Shown here in pieces: positions 1-8,958 of a stretch of DNA of 48,857 nucleotides. The notes below the pieces were generated by a model, which worked only from the letters and a program-made list of their open reading frames with translations, had not been told where the DNA came from and did no database searches. This stretch comes from Rhodococcus rhodnii (lineage in GTDB: Bacteria; Actinomycetota; Actinomycetes; Mycobacteriales; Pseudonocardiaceae). Positions within the stretch are counted from its first letter, which is position 1; the number at the start of each line of letters is the position of its first letter. The stretch spans positions 1 through 48,857 of the forward strand of contig JOAA01000048.1 of the NCBI GenBank assembly GCA_000720375.1, given 5' to 3'. Both the position numbers and the translations under genes were made by a program.

Positions 1-46
1 TCAGACACCAGGGGCCTCCCTTGCGTGAGAAATCGGAGCAACCCGA

Positions 47-595
47 GTGTCCGCTCGGAACCCACCAGGAGCGAGGCCCCGCTCCTTCATCACATCAAAG
101 TATGAATTTCAATTCGCTCATGTTCCCGCATTACTTCAGACTGAAGACTACGCGCGAGACACCTTCGTGAACTCTGGCGAATCGTACACGGAAGAAGAGA
201 TTGAAACACTCGTCAAGGTTCGAATGCGTCAACAACAGCGGTTGTTCGACAAGCCGCGGATAAAGTTGCATGCATTGATACATGAATCGATTCTTCAACG
301 CGAAATAGGACAAGAACAAATCTTTCGATTGATCGAGCTGGCAGATCTGCGGAATGTGACTATTCAGGTCGTGCCACAGTCAACCAAAATGCCCCCCGGG
401 CTATCTGGATCTGCGGTCATCCTCTCGTTCGATGACGCCGACGAACCGGACGTAGCATTTACTGACACTCTTGTTGAGCTCGTCGAAATACAGGAGAAGA
501 GAAGAGTTGGCATTGTTAGAAATACCTTGCGTCGACTTGAGGCAACGGCATTGAGTCCGCAGGCGACGGTAAGCCTGCTGAAGGAAACGACCTAA
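47..595 (+). CDS. DUF5753-domain protein fragment (HTH half missing)
   Basis: The 182 residues match the C-terminal DUF5753 part of actinobacterial XRE-family regulators: a VPALLQTEDYAR motif near residue 27, then RQQRLF, an HALIHESILQR-like strand and IQVVPQ. Such proteins normally start with a helix-turn-helix domain of about 70 residues, which is absent. The frame is closed by a TGA at 26-28, and the GTG at 47 lacks a clear ribosome binding site. The upstream frames in the first 100 bases do not read as an HTH. I infer a 5'-truncated or frameshifted remnant, or a gene cut at the window edge. Base composition is AT-richer than the core genes, which suggests transfer. Confidence 0.6.
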   Translation: MSARNPPGARPRSFITSKYEFQFAHVPALLQTEDYARDTFVNSGESYTEEEIETLVKVRMRQQQRLFDKPRIKLHALIHESILQREIGQEQIFRLIELADLRNVTIQVVPQSTKMPPGLSGSAVILSFDDADEPDVAFTDTLVELVEIQEKRRVGIVRNTLRRLEATALSPQATVSLLKETT

Positions 596-626
596 TCGGA
601 ATCAAACATGCAGGGGTGCACGGGAC

Positions 627-881
627 ATGCCAACCTGTGCCGCGACCTTAGAAGGTGGGTTGCAAGGCCCTTTCCGCGCGGGCCCCGACGCTGACGGGCG
701 CTTCGCGACAAGGGTCTACGAAGCTTTGGCATTGCTGCGCGGAAACGGACTTTCGTGCAGGCATCCGGAAAAGTGCAGCACCGTCACTGCTACGCCGCAA
801 GCGATGCGGGCGCATAACGCGAAGCTCACCAGGAGTTGGGTGCATCGCGCGTCACACAAGTTGCGAACGGAGGGCGCGTAG
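627..881 (+). CDS. hypothetical small protein
   Basis: An 84-residue open frame lies 31 bases after the DUF5753 gene and ends exactly where the next gene may begin. DUF397 genes often follow DUF5753 genes, but the sequence lacks the DUF397 pattern (W-KSS-S). It has three Cys, two of them in a CRHPEKC stretch, and a basic C-terminus. No family recognised. Two other long frames overlap it, so it may not be a gene. Confidence 0.3.
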   Translation: MPTCAATLEGGLQGPFRAGPDADGRFATRVYEALALLRGNGLSCRHPEKCSTVTATPQAMRAHNAKLTRSWVHRASHKLRTEGA

Positions 882-1574
882 TTGGGACAGAAATCTAACC
901 ACACACAGCGTAGATACACAGAAAAGAACTGGCGTTCGCGAGAGGTGGCGGTGCTGGCCGTCGCCGTTGTTGTCGCCCTCACGGCGTGTACCACCGAGTC
1001 TGGACAAACGCCCTACGTGCCACCGATTCCCCTCACGAGTTCGGTGCCGACCAGCCCGACTTTTAGCAGAACCTCGCAGTCCACTCCGCCAACGACGCGG
1101 TCCAGGCCGCGAGATCTCACCATGTCCGGCATTCGACCGTGTGACTTGCTGACCGCCGACCAGCAACGGAAGTTCGGCGTCGACGATCAGCCGAGAACCA
1201 ACGACGATGAGACACTCCGGGCCCAGTCGTGTTACTTCGATTCGCAGAAGCTGCGAACTAAGATCTCGGTCTCACCGTTGACCAGGTTCGGCATAGAACG
1301 GTTCCAGCCCCGCGAAGTCAACGGGGAAGTACGCCCCCTGACGATTCGGGCCTTTCCGGCTGTCGAGGTGTTCACCCGGACGATCGACACGATTGACAGG
1401 TTCTGTGTCGTGGTCGTCGATGTCGCCCCTGGGCAAGCCGTACATGTCAATTATGGCGAAGATGGGCTCCGCCCCCATCTCGACCGTTCTGAGGTGTGCA
1501 GACGTGCGGTCCAAGTGGCTGACGTCGTTGTCGAGAACTTGGAGAAGCGAAGCGGTGACGACAACGGTTCCTGA
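882..1574 (+). CDS. DUF3558-type lipoprotein
   Basis: This 230-residue protein has a basic N-terminus, a hydrophobic stretch (VAVLAVAVVVAL) and a lipobox LTAC near residues 33-36. A Thr/Pro/Ser-rich linker follows, then a domain starting with IRPCDLLTADQQRKFGV, the signature of DUF3558 lipoproteins. Conserved Cys residues are in CDLL, SCYF, FCVVV and EVCRRA. It should sit lipid-anchored on the outer face of the membrane. DUF3558 genes are frequent neighbours of DUF5753 regulators. The start is uncertain: TTG at 882 directly follows the previous stop, and GTG at 945 would leave almost no positive n-region. Confidence 0.75.
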   Translation: MGQKSNHTQRRYTEKNWRSREVAVLAVAVVVALTACTTESGQTPYVPPIPLTSSVPTSPTFSRTSQSTPPTTRSRPRDLTMSGIRPCDLLTADQQRKFGVDDQPRTNDDETLRAQSCYFDSQKLRTKISVSPLTRFGIERFQPREVNGEVRPLTIRAFPAVEVFTRTIDTIDRFCVVVVDVAPGQAVHVNYGEDGLRPHLDRSEVCRRAVQVADVVVENLEKRSGDDNGS

Positions 1575-1625
1575 CATTGTCATCCTGCTGAGCGGGCAAG
1601 GTACAGAGAAGGGAGGCATGCACCC

Positions 1626-2198
1626 ATGAGCGGCACCCGAGCAGGAAAATGGGATGCCTACATTCCTCTATGGAAACGACAGCACGAGGAAGGCATGAGC
1701 TATCGCCAAATTGCCGTACAGAGTGACGCAAACTACGGCGCCGTGCAACGAGCTCTATACACCGTCGAGTCTGGTAGCAAGTGGATGCACCACGCGGACG
1801 AGTGGCGAAGGCGCTACGAGGACGAAGGGCAGACACTAGAGGAAATAGCGCGAGATTTTAAACCCTGCGACAAAACTATAGGTAGGACGCTACAGGCGAT
1901 AGGTGTTGAACTGCGGGCACCAGGTACGAGGCCAGGTAAAGACTCTGACCGATCGATGCTTGAGGTGCTGCATGTACTCAATAGCGTAAATCACAGACTA
2001 CGATTTGGTGATATCAAGTCGAGGTTAACGGTATCTGCCCGCGGCTTGGAGTCTGTTTTGGCGAGACTGGAACGTTCGGGACGCGTCGAAAGCTCCTTGG
2101 AAGGTTCCCGGCGCCGCTTGTACGGCATCACGGACGCTGGACGCGAAATCGTAAAGGTCGAACCTGTCCCCGGCATTATTGGGTCCATGGACGCCTAG
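1626..2198 (+). CDS. double helix-turn-helix DNA-binding protein with C-terminal winged helix
   Basis: A 190-residue protein with a good ribosome binding site (AGGGAGG, about 12 bases upstream of ATG). Residues 12-48 and 58-96 are two consecutive HTH-like units of the resolvase/Homeodomain-like kind: each has W plus a basic stretch, then SYRQIA or TLEEIA, then a recognition helix (GAVQRAL, KTIGRTL). Residues about 110-180 resemble a MarR/PadR winged helix (LEVLHVLNSV..., GLESVLARLERSGRVESS, RRRLYGITDAGREIV). It is probably a transcriptional regulator of the accessory strip. Codon use is AT-richer than in the core genes. I know no named family with this arrangement. Confidence 0.65.
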   Translation: MSGTRAGKWDAYIPLWKRQHEEGMSYRQIAVQSDANYGAVQRALYTVESGSKWMHHADEWRRRYEDEGQTLEEIARDFKPCDKTIGRTLQAIGVELRAPGTRPGKDSDRSMLEVLHVLNSVNHRLRFGDIKSRLTVSARGLESVLARLERSGRVESSLEGSRRRLYGITDAGREIVKVEPVPGIIGSMDA

Positions 2199-2351
2199 AG
2201 ATCAACATGGCGCATCAATGTCAGGGTGGATCGCAGACGCTGAGAACATCAGCTACACGTACTAAGAATCCAAGTAGCCAACAGCTGATGCGGCCTACTT
2301 GTGGAGTGGAAGGACTGGCAGGTACCGCAGGTAGCTCACTAACCTGCGAGC

Positions 2352-2696
2352 ATGCCCTACGAGCTGAATGGCCGGACCACTGCTGGCGTAACGGTGTCGG
2401 TCACCACTCCGCACTTTGAGGAACTTGTCGACCAACTCAAGGCGCTGGTGACGGAAATAGACGGCGCTTCAACGTCCGAGCACAGGATCCCCGGCATAGA
2501 CATAAAAAGTAGCGACCCCGACCAGCACTTCATCGTGGTTCGTACAGGCCGACCGCCCCAGCCGACAACGACGGGGCAACTCGTCGAGTATCGCCTTGAG
2601 GGGCACCGGCCGAGCTACCATGATCCGCGAGTATTCGACCTCGTGATCCTCTGGTGTTTTGAAGTGCTGGAGCCGCAGTCACCTGATAGTTCATGA
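2352..2696 (+). CDS. hypothetical protein
   Basis: A 114-residue frame with codon usage like the neighbouring accessory genes. It begins MPYELNGRTTAGVTVSV, followed by a helix (FEELVDQLKALVTEI) and strands. No signal peptide or membrane segment. No family recognised. No convincing ribosome binding site is visible before the ATG, so the start may be elsewhere. Confidence 0.45.
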   Translation: MPYELNGRTTAGVTVSVTTPHFEELVDQLKALVTEIDGASTSEHRIPGIDIKSSDPDQHFIVVRTGRPPQPTTTGQLVEYRLEGHRPSYHDPRVFDLVILWCFEVLEPQSPDSS

Positions 2697-2863
2697 GAAA
2701 TCCTGGACAGATCAGTCCGAATCCCCCAGTACGAATCAAGTTGGGCAGCGGCCCGCGCGATCTCCTGCGGAGCGAGCGTGTGCCGCTTCCGAGCCCTTCT
2801 CGCCTGCCGTACGCACCAACGGAGAGTCTCGCGGAACCAGGTCAGCTGTGGTGCGGTTGCCAT
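2615..2863 (-). CDS. possible small basic protein at the island edge
   Basis: An 82-residue minus-strand frame reading WFRETLRWCVRQARRARKR then LAPQEIARAAAQLDSYWGIRTDLSRI, with plausible high-GC codon usage and helical, basic character. It converges on the previous plus-strand gene and overlaps it by about 80 bases, so at most one of the two ends is right. No strong ribosome binding site. It could be a recombination- or DNA-related remnant at the end of the inserted DNA, but I recognise no family. Confidence 0.3.
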   Translation of the reverse strand: MATAPQLTWFRETLRWCVRQARRARKRHTLAPQEIARAAAQLDSYWGIRTDLSRISHELSGDCGSSTSKHQRITRSNTRGSW

Positions 2864-2952
2864 GCTGACAGCTTCGCGGATCCAACCCGCGTGGCGGACT
2901 TCGGGTTGGAAAAGACTGTGTGCCAGCAGGGTTCTCGCTGGCAGAGCGCGTG

Positions 2953-3702
2953 CTAGTGTGTTGTTAGTTGACAGACTTCGTGGTCGTCCCAGACCACGAG
3001 CCACGGCGCGGTCGCGTGCGCGAGCTGAAGGTCGGGGTCGGTCTTGTACTGCGCGTGCCGCAGCCGGTAGTTCTCCAACGTACGAGTCTCCGGGCCGAGC
3101 ACCTGCCGGACATCGTTGGCACCGGCGGCGTATTCGTATTGGTAGTCACCAAGGTGCAGGATCAACCCGGGCTCGTCCTCGGCAAGCCGCTTGTACGCGG
3201 TGAAGTGCCCGGCGCCGAAATGGCTGCAGGACGCGAAACACATCGTCAGATCGGTCCGCGTGATCCCCGGAGCGGGAGCGGTACGAGTGCGCCCGGCCTC
3301 CGAAAGGTGGCCCTGCGTACGGAATCGGTAGAAGTACTCCGACCCCGGCCGCAAGCCCTCGACCTCGACGTGAACGCTGTGCGCCGACTGCGGCCGGGCA
3401 AGCTCCACGCCACGCCGGACAGTCCTGCGGAACCTCTCGTCGGTCGCGATCTCCCACTCGACGAGGTAAGGCCGATCCGGCATCCCGCCAAGACCGTTGT
3501 CCGCCAAGGGATTCTGCGCCAACCGCGTCCACAGGACGACGCTGTCGTGATACGGGTCGCCGGACGCGACACCAAGCGTGAACGGGTCCGTCAACTTGTC
3601 AGCGGATGCACTCGCCTGCGTGGAACCCAGTGCTGTCAAACCTAAAGCCGCCGCACCGCCGAGGAGCACCGAGCGGCGTGAGGGTGTGGTGGGGACGGAC
3701 AC
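2953..3702 (-). pseudogene. phoD: PhoD-type alkaline phosphatase, 3' half lost
   Basis: GTG start at 3702 with GGGAGG just upstream. The protein opens with a Tat signal (RRSVLLGGAAALGLTALGSTQASASA), the PhoD N-terminal domain (FTLGVASGDP...VVLWTRL) and the start of the phosphoesterase core (FASCSHFGAG, LGDYQYEY). It runs to LVVWDDHEV and then leaves the family sequence: WDDHEV is normally followed by EN/N and about 250 more residues carrying the remaining metal ligands. Here it reads CQLTTH and stops, 249 residues in all against roughly 500-550. Homology ends at about 2967. I infer an insertion or rearrangement that split the gene; the remaining half is not in the window. Confidence 0.85.
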
Positions 3703-3814
3703 AGTACCTCCCAGTTCGGGGTCTACTGGACCGTCACCCTCACCCGGCAGATCGACGCCCACCTCACCGTGAGGTTATCCCAGGATGAACACTAAGACCG
3801 ACAACTTCCCACCA

Positions 3815-3953
3815 CCCGTGTCCACCATTCCAGCACCCCGTGTCCACCACTCCGGCACCCCGAAATGACCATTCGCGCACAACAAGATCCCCCGCTGCGG
3901 GAATTTCATGGTGCTGGAACGGTGGACACACCGTGTCGGAATGGTGGACACGG
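3815..3953. repeat. inverted pair of tandem ~23-bp repeats around GTGGACAC
   Basis: Two minus-oriented copies (3815-3838 and 3837-3863, core GTGTCCACCA-TCC-GCACC as read on plus) face two plus-oriented copies (3909-3931, 3932-3953, core GG-A-GGTGGACAC). About 45 bases lie between them, so the whole can fold as a long interrupted hairpin. It sits in the intergenic space between the phoD remnant and the groEL terminator. Confidence 0.7.
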
Positions 3954-3957
3954 ACAG

Positions 3958-3992
3958 CAGAACGGCGCCCCCGGTAAGGGAGCGCCGTTCTG
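3958..3992 (-). terminator. groEL1 terminator
   Basis: A perfect 11-bp stem (3958-3968 with 3982-3992) with a 13-base loop lies 12 bases beyond the groEL stop in the direction of transcription. No U tract, as is common in actinobacteria. Confidence 0.75.
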
Positions 3993-4003
3993 GTTGGTCC
4001 AGC

Positions 4004-5626
<1,623 letters not shown>

Positions 5627-5646
5627 TTACAACCTCTCTATATGAC

Positions 5647-5688
5647 AAACACCCCGGGAGCCCCGGTGAAGGGGCCGCCGGGGCGTTT
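5647..5688 (-). promoter_or_regulatory. stem-loop between groES and groEL1
   Basis: The spacer folds into a hairpin of AAAC-CCCCGG-GCCCC pairing with GGGGC-CCGGGG-GTTT around a short loop. It lies between the groES stop and the groEL ribosome binding site. It may attenuate or mark an mRNA cleavage site separating the two cistrons; intercistronic cleavage has been described for M. tuberculosis groES-groEL1. The function here is inference. Confidence 0.5.
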
Positions 5689-5707
5689 GACGTGGAGTGG
5701 CAGGTCG

Positions 5708-6001
5708 TCAGTTGATGACGGCCAGCACGTCGCGGGCGGAGAGGATCAGGTACTCCTCGCCGTTGTACTTGACCTCGGTGCCGCCGTACTTCGAGTAGAT
5801 GACGACGTCGCCGACGCTGACGTCCAGCGGGACGCGGTTGCCGTTGTCGTCGATGCGGCCCGGGCCGACGGCCAGGACCTTGCCCTCCTGGGGCTTCTCC
5901 TTGGCGGTGTCCGGGATGACAAGACCGGACGCGGTCGTCGCCTCGGCCTCGCTGGCCTGAACGACGATCTTGTCCTCGAGCGGTTTGATGTTCACGCTCA
6001 C
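5708..6001 (-). CDS. groES: co-chaperonin GroES
   Basis: A 97-residue Gro[15 protein letters not shown] at the start, the mobile loop region ([24 protein letters not shown]), and [25 protein letters not shown] at the end. It caps the GroEL1 chamber. I choose GTG at 6001 because GGAGGT lies 7 bases upstream. The in-frame ATG at 6016 would place that ribosome binding site inside the gene. First gene of the CIRCE-controlled operon. Confidence 0.96.
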   Translation of the reverse strand: MSVNIKPLEDKIVVQASEAEATTASGLVIPDTAKEKPQEGKVLAVGPGRIDDNGNRVPLDVSVGDVVIYSKYGGTEVKYNGEEYLILSARDVLAVIN

Positions 6002-6104
6002 GGGTGTGACCTCCATGGGTCTTCCAAAGCGTTGGCAGGTACCTACAGCGGCTCCTGGCCACCCCGCCGTCGCGGGTGCCGGGGCGGTGTCGGGTGCCGT
6101 GCAA

Positions 6105-6131
6105 CTAGCACTCTACCCAGTCGAGTGCCAA
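6105..6131 (-). promoter_or_regulatory. CIRCE operator (HrcA site)
   Basis: CTAGCACTC, nine bases, then GAGTGCCAA: this matches the CIRCE consensus TTAGCACTC-N9-GAGTGCTAA with one change per arm. It lies 104 bases upstream of the groES start. HrcA repression of groESL through this element is established in many bacteria. Confidence 0.93.
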
Positions 6132-6284
6132 CGCTTCAACGAGGGCACCGGGTCGGGGTCGTGACCCCCGTGACAGCCGGGCGATTCGGATCCGGGTGAC
6201 GGCATTTCCGGAAGTCCTGCGAATCGGCACACCGCTGGTTATGCTCCCGCCACAAGGGTGGGAATTCACGGCTGGGGACTCGTA

Positions 6285-6929
6285 ATGAGCTATCCACAGG
6301 GGCCGCAGTACGGCGGCTATCAACAGCAACCGCAACCGGGTGGCTACCCGCAGCAACAAGGCTACCCGCCGCAGCCTGGATATCCACCGCCATATCCGCC
6401 GCCGCAAAAGAACAACAACGCTTTGGTAATCGCGCTCGCAGGTGTCGCGGCGGCCGCCGTGATCGCGTTGGTGCTCGTTCTCGCGTTGTCAGGAAAAGAC
6501 GACGAGGGCGGCGGCACGGCATCCGGAACCAGCGAGGAGGCGCGGCCACCGGGTGCCCCGGATGTCACTATCCCGGGCCCGAACGCTGGGAACCGGCCTT
6601 CCGGGGGCAGTAGGCCGTCGTCCGGCGGTGGCTCAGGCGGTGGTGCGGGTGCGCCGAGTCCTGAGGCTTTGGCCGAGGCCGCCGCGGACGTCATTCAGTC
6701 GCGGTCGACGGGCGCGATCGACCAGTTGGCGTGCAGCAGCACGGCGGCGAGCGAGCTCAAGCGCGAGGTGTCCAGGGTGCCCGCGGGTACGACTGCTCAG
6801 GTGCAGGGCGTCACGAATTCCGGTTCGACCGCGCAGGCCCGGATCGGCATGGACATGAACGGCCAGACGCAGACCATCACTCTGGAGATGCGCAAGAACG
6901 GCTCGAAGTGGTGTGCCAGCGGGATCTGA
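6285..6929 (+). CDS. Pro/Gln/Tyr-rich membrane-anchored protein with C-terminal extracytoplasmic domain
   Basis: The 214 residues begin with a low-complexity cytosolic segment of QPGGYPQQ-like repeats (residues 1-45). A transmembrane helix (ALVIALAGVAAAAVIALVLVLAL) follows, then a Gly/Ser/Pro linker and a folded C-terminal domain of about 85 residues (PEALAEAAADVIQSRSTGAIDQLAC...KWCASGI). Two Cys there may form a disulfide. The domain resembles the DUF4878/NTF2-like domains outside actinobacterial membrane proteins and kinases. Start is ATG 6285 after GGGGA; GTG at 6258 lacks a site. Monocistronic, divergent from groES. Function unknown, probably at the cell envelope. Confidence 0.8.
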   Translation: MSYPQGPQYGGYQQQPQPGGYPQQQGYPPQPGYPPPYPPPQKNNNALVIALAGVAAAAVIALVLVLALSGKDDEGGGTASGTSEEARPPGAPDVTIPGPNAGNRPSGGSRPSSGGGSGGGAGAPSPEALAEAAADVIQSRSTGAIDQLACSSTAASELKREVSRVPAGTTAQVQGVTNSGSTAQARIGMDMNGQTQTITLEMRKNGSKWCASGI

Positions 6930-7360
6930 CCCATCGGGTGCGCCGACCCGAACACTTCACGATGGGTACCCCGGGACGCTTGGCTGACCGTTCGCCGACC
7001 CGAACACGTCGCCGAGCTGGTCGCGATGGCCCCTGGCTGACCGGTCGGGACCTGACCCGGCTTCGGGGGTTCGAGCCCGCAACGGTTCAAAGTGGCCGGT
7101 CCGCGGTGGCCGGTGGTCCGACGCACCGGAACTGTCGTACCCCTGCGGTAACGTAAAAATTAGGGGTTCCCCCAAGGGAATTGTCGCTGCGATGGCGCAT
7201 GTGCGCGGACGCCGGCATGGGCGGCGGTGGCAGCTGCGGCGGGCGGATCGGCTGCTGGACCATAGCGTGGTGCTGCGCGGGGCCGGTAGATCCTGTCCGC
7301 ACGGCGGTGGACCCTGTTCGCGGGCCGGTGGCCGATGCCGAGATTGTCCACAGTAGACAT
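6930..7360. other. intergenic region without a recognisable gene
   Basis: About 430 bases with only poorly supported frames. It holds a direct repeat CGCCGACCCGAACAC (about 6940 and 6993) and a self-complementary AGGGGTTCCCCC near 7163. The stretch around 7070 (GGTTCGAGCCC) resembles a tRNA T-arm but has no matching acceptor stem or anticodon arm. Confidence 0.5.
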
Positions 7361-7391
7361 ACGAACGGCGCCCCGGAGGGCGCCGGTTCGT
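7361..7391 (-). terminator. whiB terminator
   Basis: A hairpin of ACGAAC-GGCGCC with GGCGCC-G-GTTCGT (one bulged base) lies about 28 bases past the whiB stop on the minus strand. Confidence 0.7.
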
Positions 7392-7418
7392 GGATTCAGT
7401 TGTCTTGAGGGAAGCGGG

Positions 7419-7721
7419 TCATGTGCCCGCGCCGACGAAACTTCGTTTGCGGGACTTGATGATGTTGTCTCGTTCGGACTCGGAGAGCCCGCCCCATATC
7501 CCGTACGGCTCGTGTACCGCGAGTGCGTGTCTCCGGCACAGTTCCAGGACGGGGCAGGCGTGGCAGATCGCTTTCGCCCGCGCCTCCCGCCTGCTGCGTG
7601 CCGGCCCCCGCTCGCCGTCAGGGTGGAAGAAGAAGGCACTGTCCATACCGCGACAGCTACCTTCCAGCTGCCAGTCCCATACGTCCGCGTTGGGGCCGGG
7701 AAGCCTGCGCGTATCCGCCAT
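7419..7721 (-). CDS. whiB3: WhiB-family iron-sulfur regulator (WhiB3/WhiD type)
   Basis: A 100-residue protein with the WhiB cluster cysteines: GSCRG, then CHAC-x5-C (ICHACPVLELC), and the G[VI]WGG turn (PYGIWGGLSESERD). The N-terminus LPGPNADVWDWQLEGSCRGMDS...FFHPDGERG closely follows M. tuberculosis WhiB3 / Streptomyces WhiD as I recall them. In those organisms the gene lies beside groEL1, bldM and sigD, as here. It should bind a [4Fe-4S] cluster and the primary sigma factor. ATG 7721 is chosen because AGGAGG precedes it by about 10 bases; the frame stays open upstream but lacks homology. Confidence 0.93.
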   Translation of the reverse strand: MADTRRLPGPNADVWDWQLEGSCRGMDSAFFFHPDGERGPARSRREARAKAICHACPVLELCRRHALAVHEPYGIWGGLSESERDNIIKSRKRSFVGAGT

Positions 7722-7813
7722 CGTGGCCCGCCTCCTCGTTGCAGTGGAGAGGACGTCAGTACTCCATTCGGTCCAACGAAGGCGACAGTAGAACCGCGCC
7801 AATACTTGTTCAA

Positions 7814-7836
7814 GGGTGATCACCTAGAGATCACCC
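7814..7836. promoter_or_regulatory. nested palindromes between divergent whiB and merR genes
   Basis: GGGTGATC, seven bases, GATCACCC is a perfect inverted repeat. Its left arm is also part of a 10-base palindrome GGTGATCACC. It lies in the 283-base gap between the two start codons. The half-site GGGTGA/TCACCC resembles the BldM half-site known from Streptomyces, but the arrangement differs; the bound protein is unknown. Confidence 0.55.
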
Positions 7837-8004
7837 AATCCAGTAACCGGTCCACTACGCACAGCGCAGGGTCACCTCGTCGGTGCACTGCGTCGCCGGG
7901 AAACGATCACTCCGTCGGAATTTCGATGTATCTATGCGTTACCGACGATGAGTCCACTGTGGCCGGGAGAACTCAGGTTGCCGCGCGGGAGGTCCGGCTT
8001 GACC

Positions 8005-8958
8005 ATGAACAGCGTGGCGACGGGGCCGGATTCCATGCTCGGCATCACCCTGCAGGGGGAGGTGCCCGAACCGTCATTGCCGGTGGCAGCCGTGGCGCGC
8101 CGGCTCGGCGTCGCGCCGGCGACCCTGCGGACGTGGGACCGCCGGTACGGCCTGGGCCCGCGCGGCCACACCACGGGCAGGCACCGGCGCTACAGCCCGG
8201 ACGACGTCGCCCGCCTCGAGCTCATGCAGCGCGCACTACTAAGAGGTGCGTCGCCCGCGGAAGCCGCCGAGTACGCACTCAAAGCCCACGCCGAACCCGA
8301 GATACCCAAGCCGAAGGCCGTCGAGGAAGTCCCGGACGGTTCCACATTGGCCAAAGGCCTAGGCCGGGCCGCCCTTGCGATGGACACCCCGAGCGTCCAG
8401 CAGTTGCTCATCGAAGCCATCGAGGCTGACGGTGTCGTCGCGTGCTGGGACCGGGTTGTCCGGCCGGTGCTCACGGCGGTCGCCGGACGGTGGGCGCACT
8501 CGGGTGCGTGCGTCGAGGTCGAGCACCTGCTCAACGAATGTGTCCTGGCCGCGATGATCGCCGCGACCCCGCTGTTGACCCGGGCTCGCAATCCCCGGCC
8601 GGTATTACTGTCGTGTGCTCCCGAGGAGCGGCACAGTTTGCCGCTATATGTACTGCGCGCGGCGCTGGCCCGCCGGGAGGTCGGTACTCAGATGCTCGGC
8701 GCCGCGCTTCCGGCCGACGCTCTCGCCGCGGCTGTCCGCCGGACGGCTCCGGCGGCGATAGTCCTCTGGGCCCAACTTCCGCGGTACGGCGATCCGGCGG
8801 TGTTCCAACGGGTGCCCCGGACCCGGCAGAAGACCAGGATGTTCGGATGCGGTCCGGGGTGGGCCGCGGTCCAGCTACCCGACCAAGTACAACGGCTTGA
8901 CGCGTTGGCCGAGGCGGTCGACCAGATAGAAGCGGTGGTGGTGGGTGTCCGCAAGTGA
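8005..8958 (+). CDS. MerR-type regulator with CarH-like cobalamin-binding module
   Basis: 317 residues. Residues 25-92 are a MerR winged helix (VAAVARRLGVAPATLRTWDRRYGLGP, RRYSPDDVARLELMQ). Residues 115-195 are a four-helix B12-binding cap with W163-x9-E173-H174, the signature of AdoCbl photoreceptors of the CarH/LitR type. From 198 a Rossmann-like domain carries ERHSLP, close to the E/DxHxxG motif that gives the lower cobalt ligand (His210); its Gly is replaced by Pro. It may be a light- or B12-responsive repressor, or a degenerate member. ATG 8005 follows GGGAGGT by 11 bases; ATG 7948 has no site. It overlaps the next gene by 14 bases, so the two are probably coupled. Confidence 0.8.
   Translation: MNSVATGPDSMLGITLQGEVPEPSLPVAAVARRLGVAPATLRTWDRRYGLGPRGHTTGRHRRYSPDDVARLELMQRALLRGASPAEAAEYALKAHAEPEIPKPKAVEEVPDGSTLAKGLGRAALAMDTPSVQQLLIEAIEADGVVACWDRVVRPVLTAVAGRWAHSGACVEVEHLLNECVLAAMIAATPLLTRARNPRPVLLSCAPEERHSLPLYVLRAALARREVGTQMLGAALPADALAAAVRRTAPAAIVLWAQLPRYGDPAVFQRVPRTRQKTRMFGCGPGWAAVQLPDQVQRLDALAEAVDQIEAVVVGVRK

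Noticed and set aside
7055..7095. tRNA-like T-arm (GGTTCGAGCCC)
   Set aside because: The flanking bases do not form the 5-bp T-stem and no acceptor stem or anticodon arm can be placed around it.
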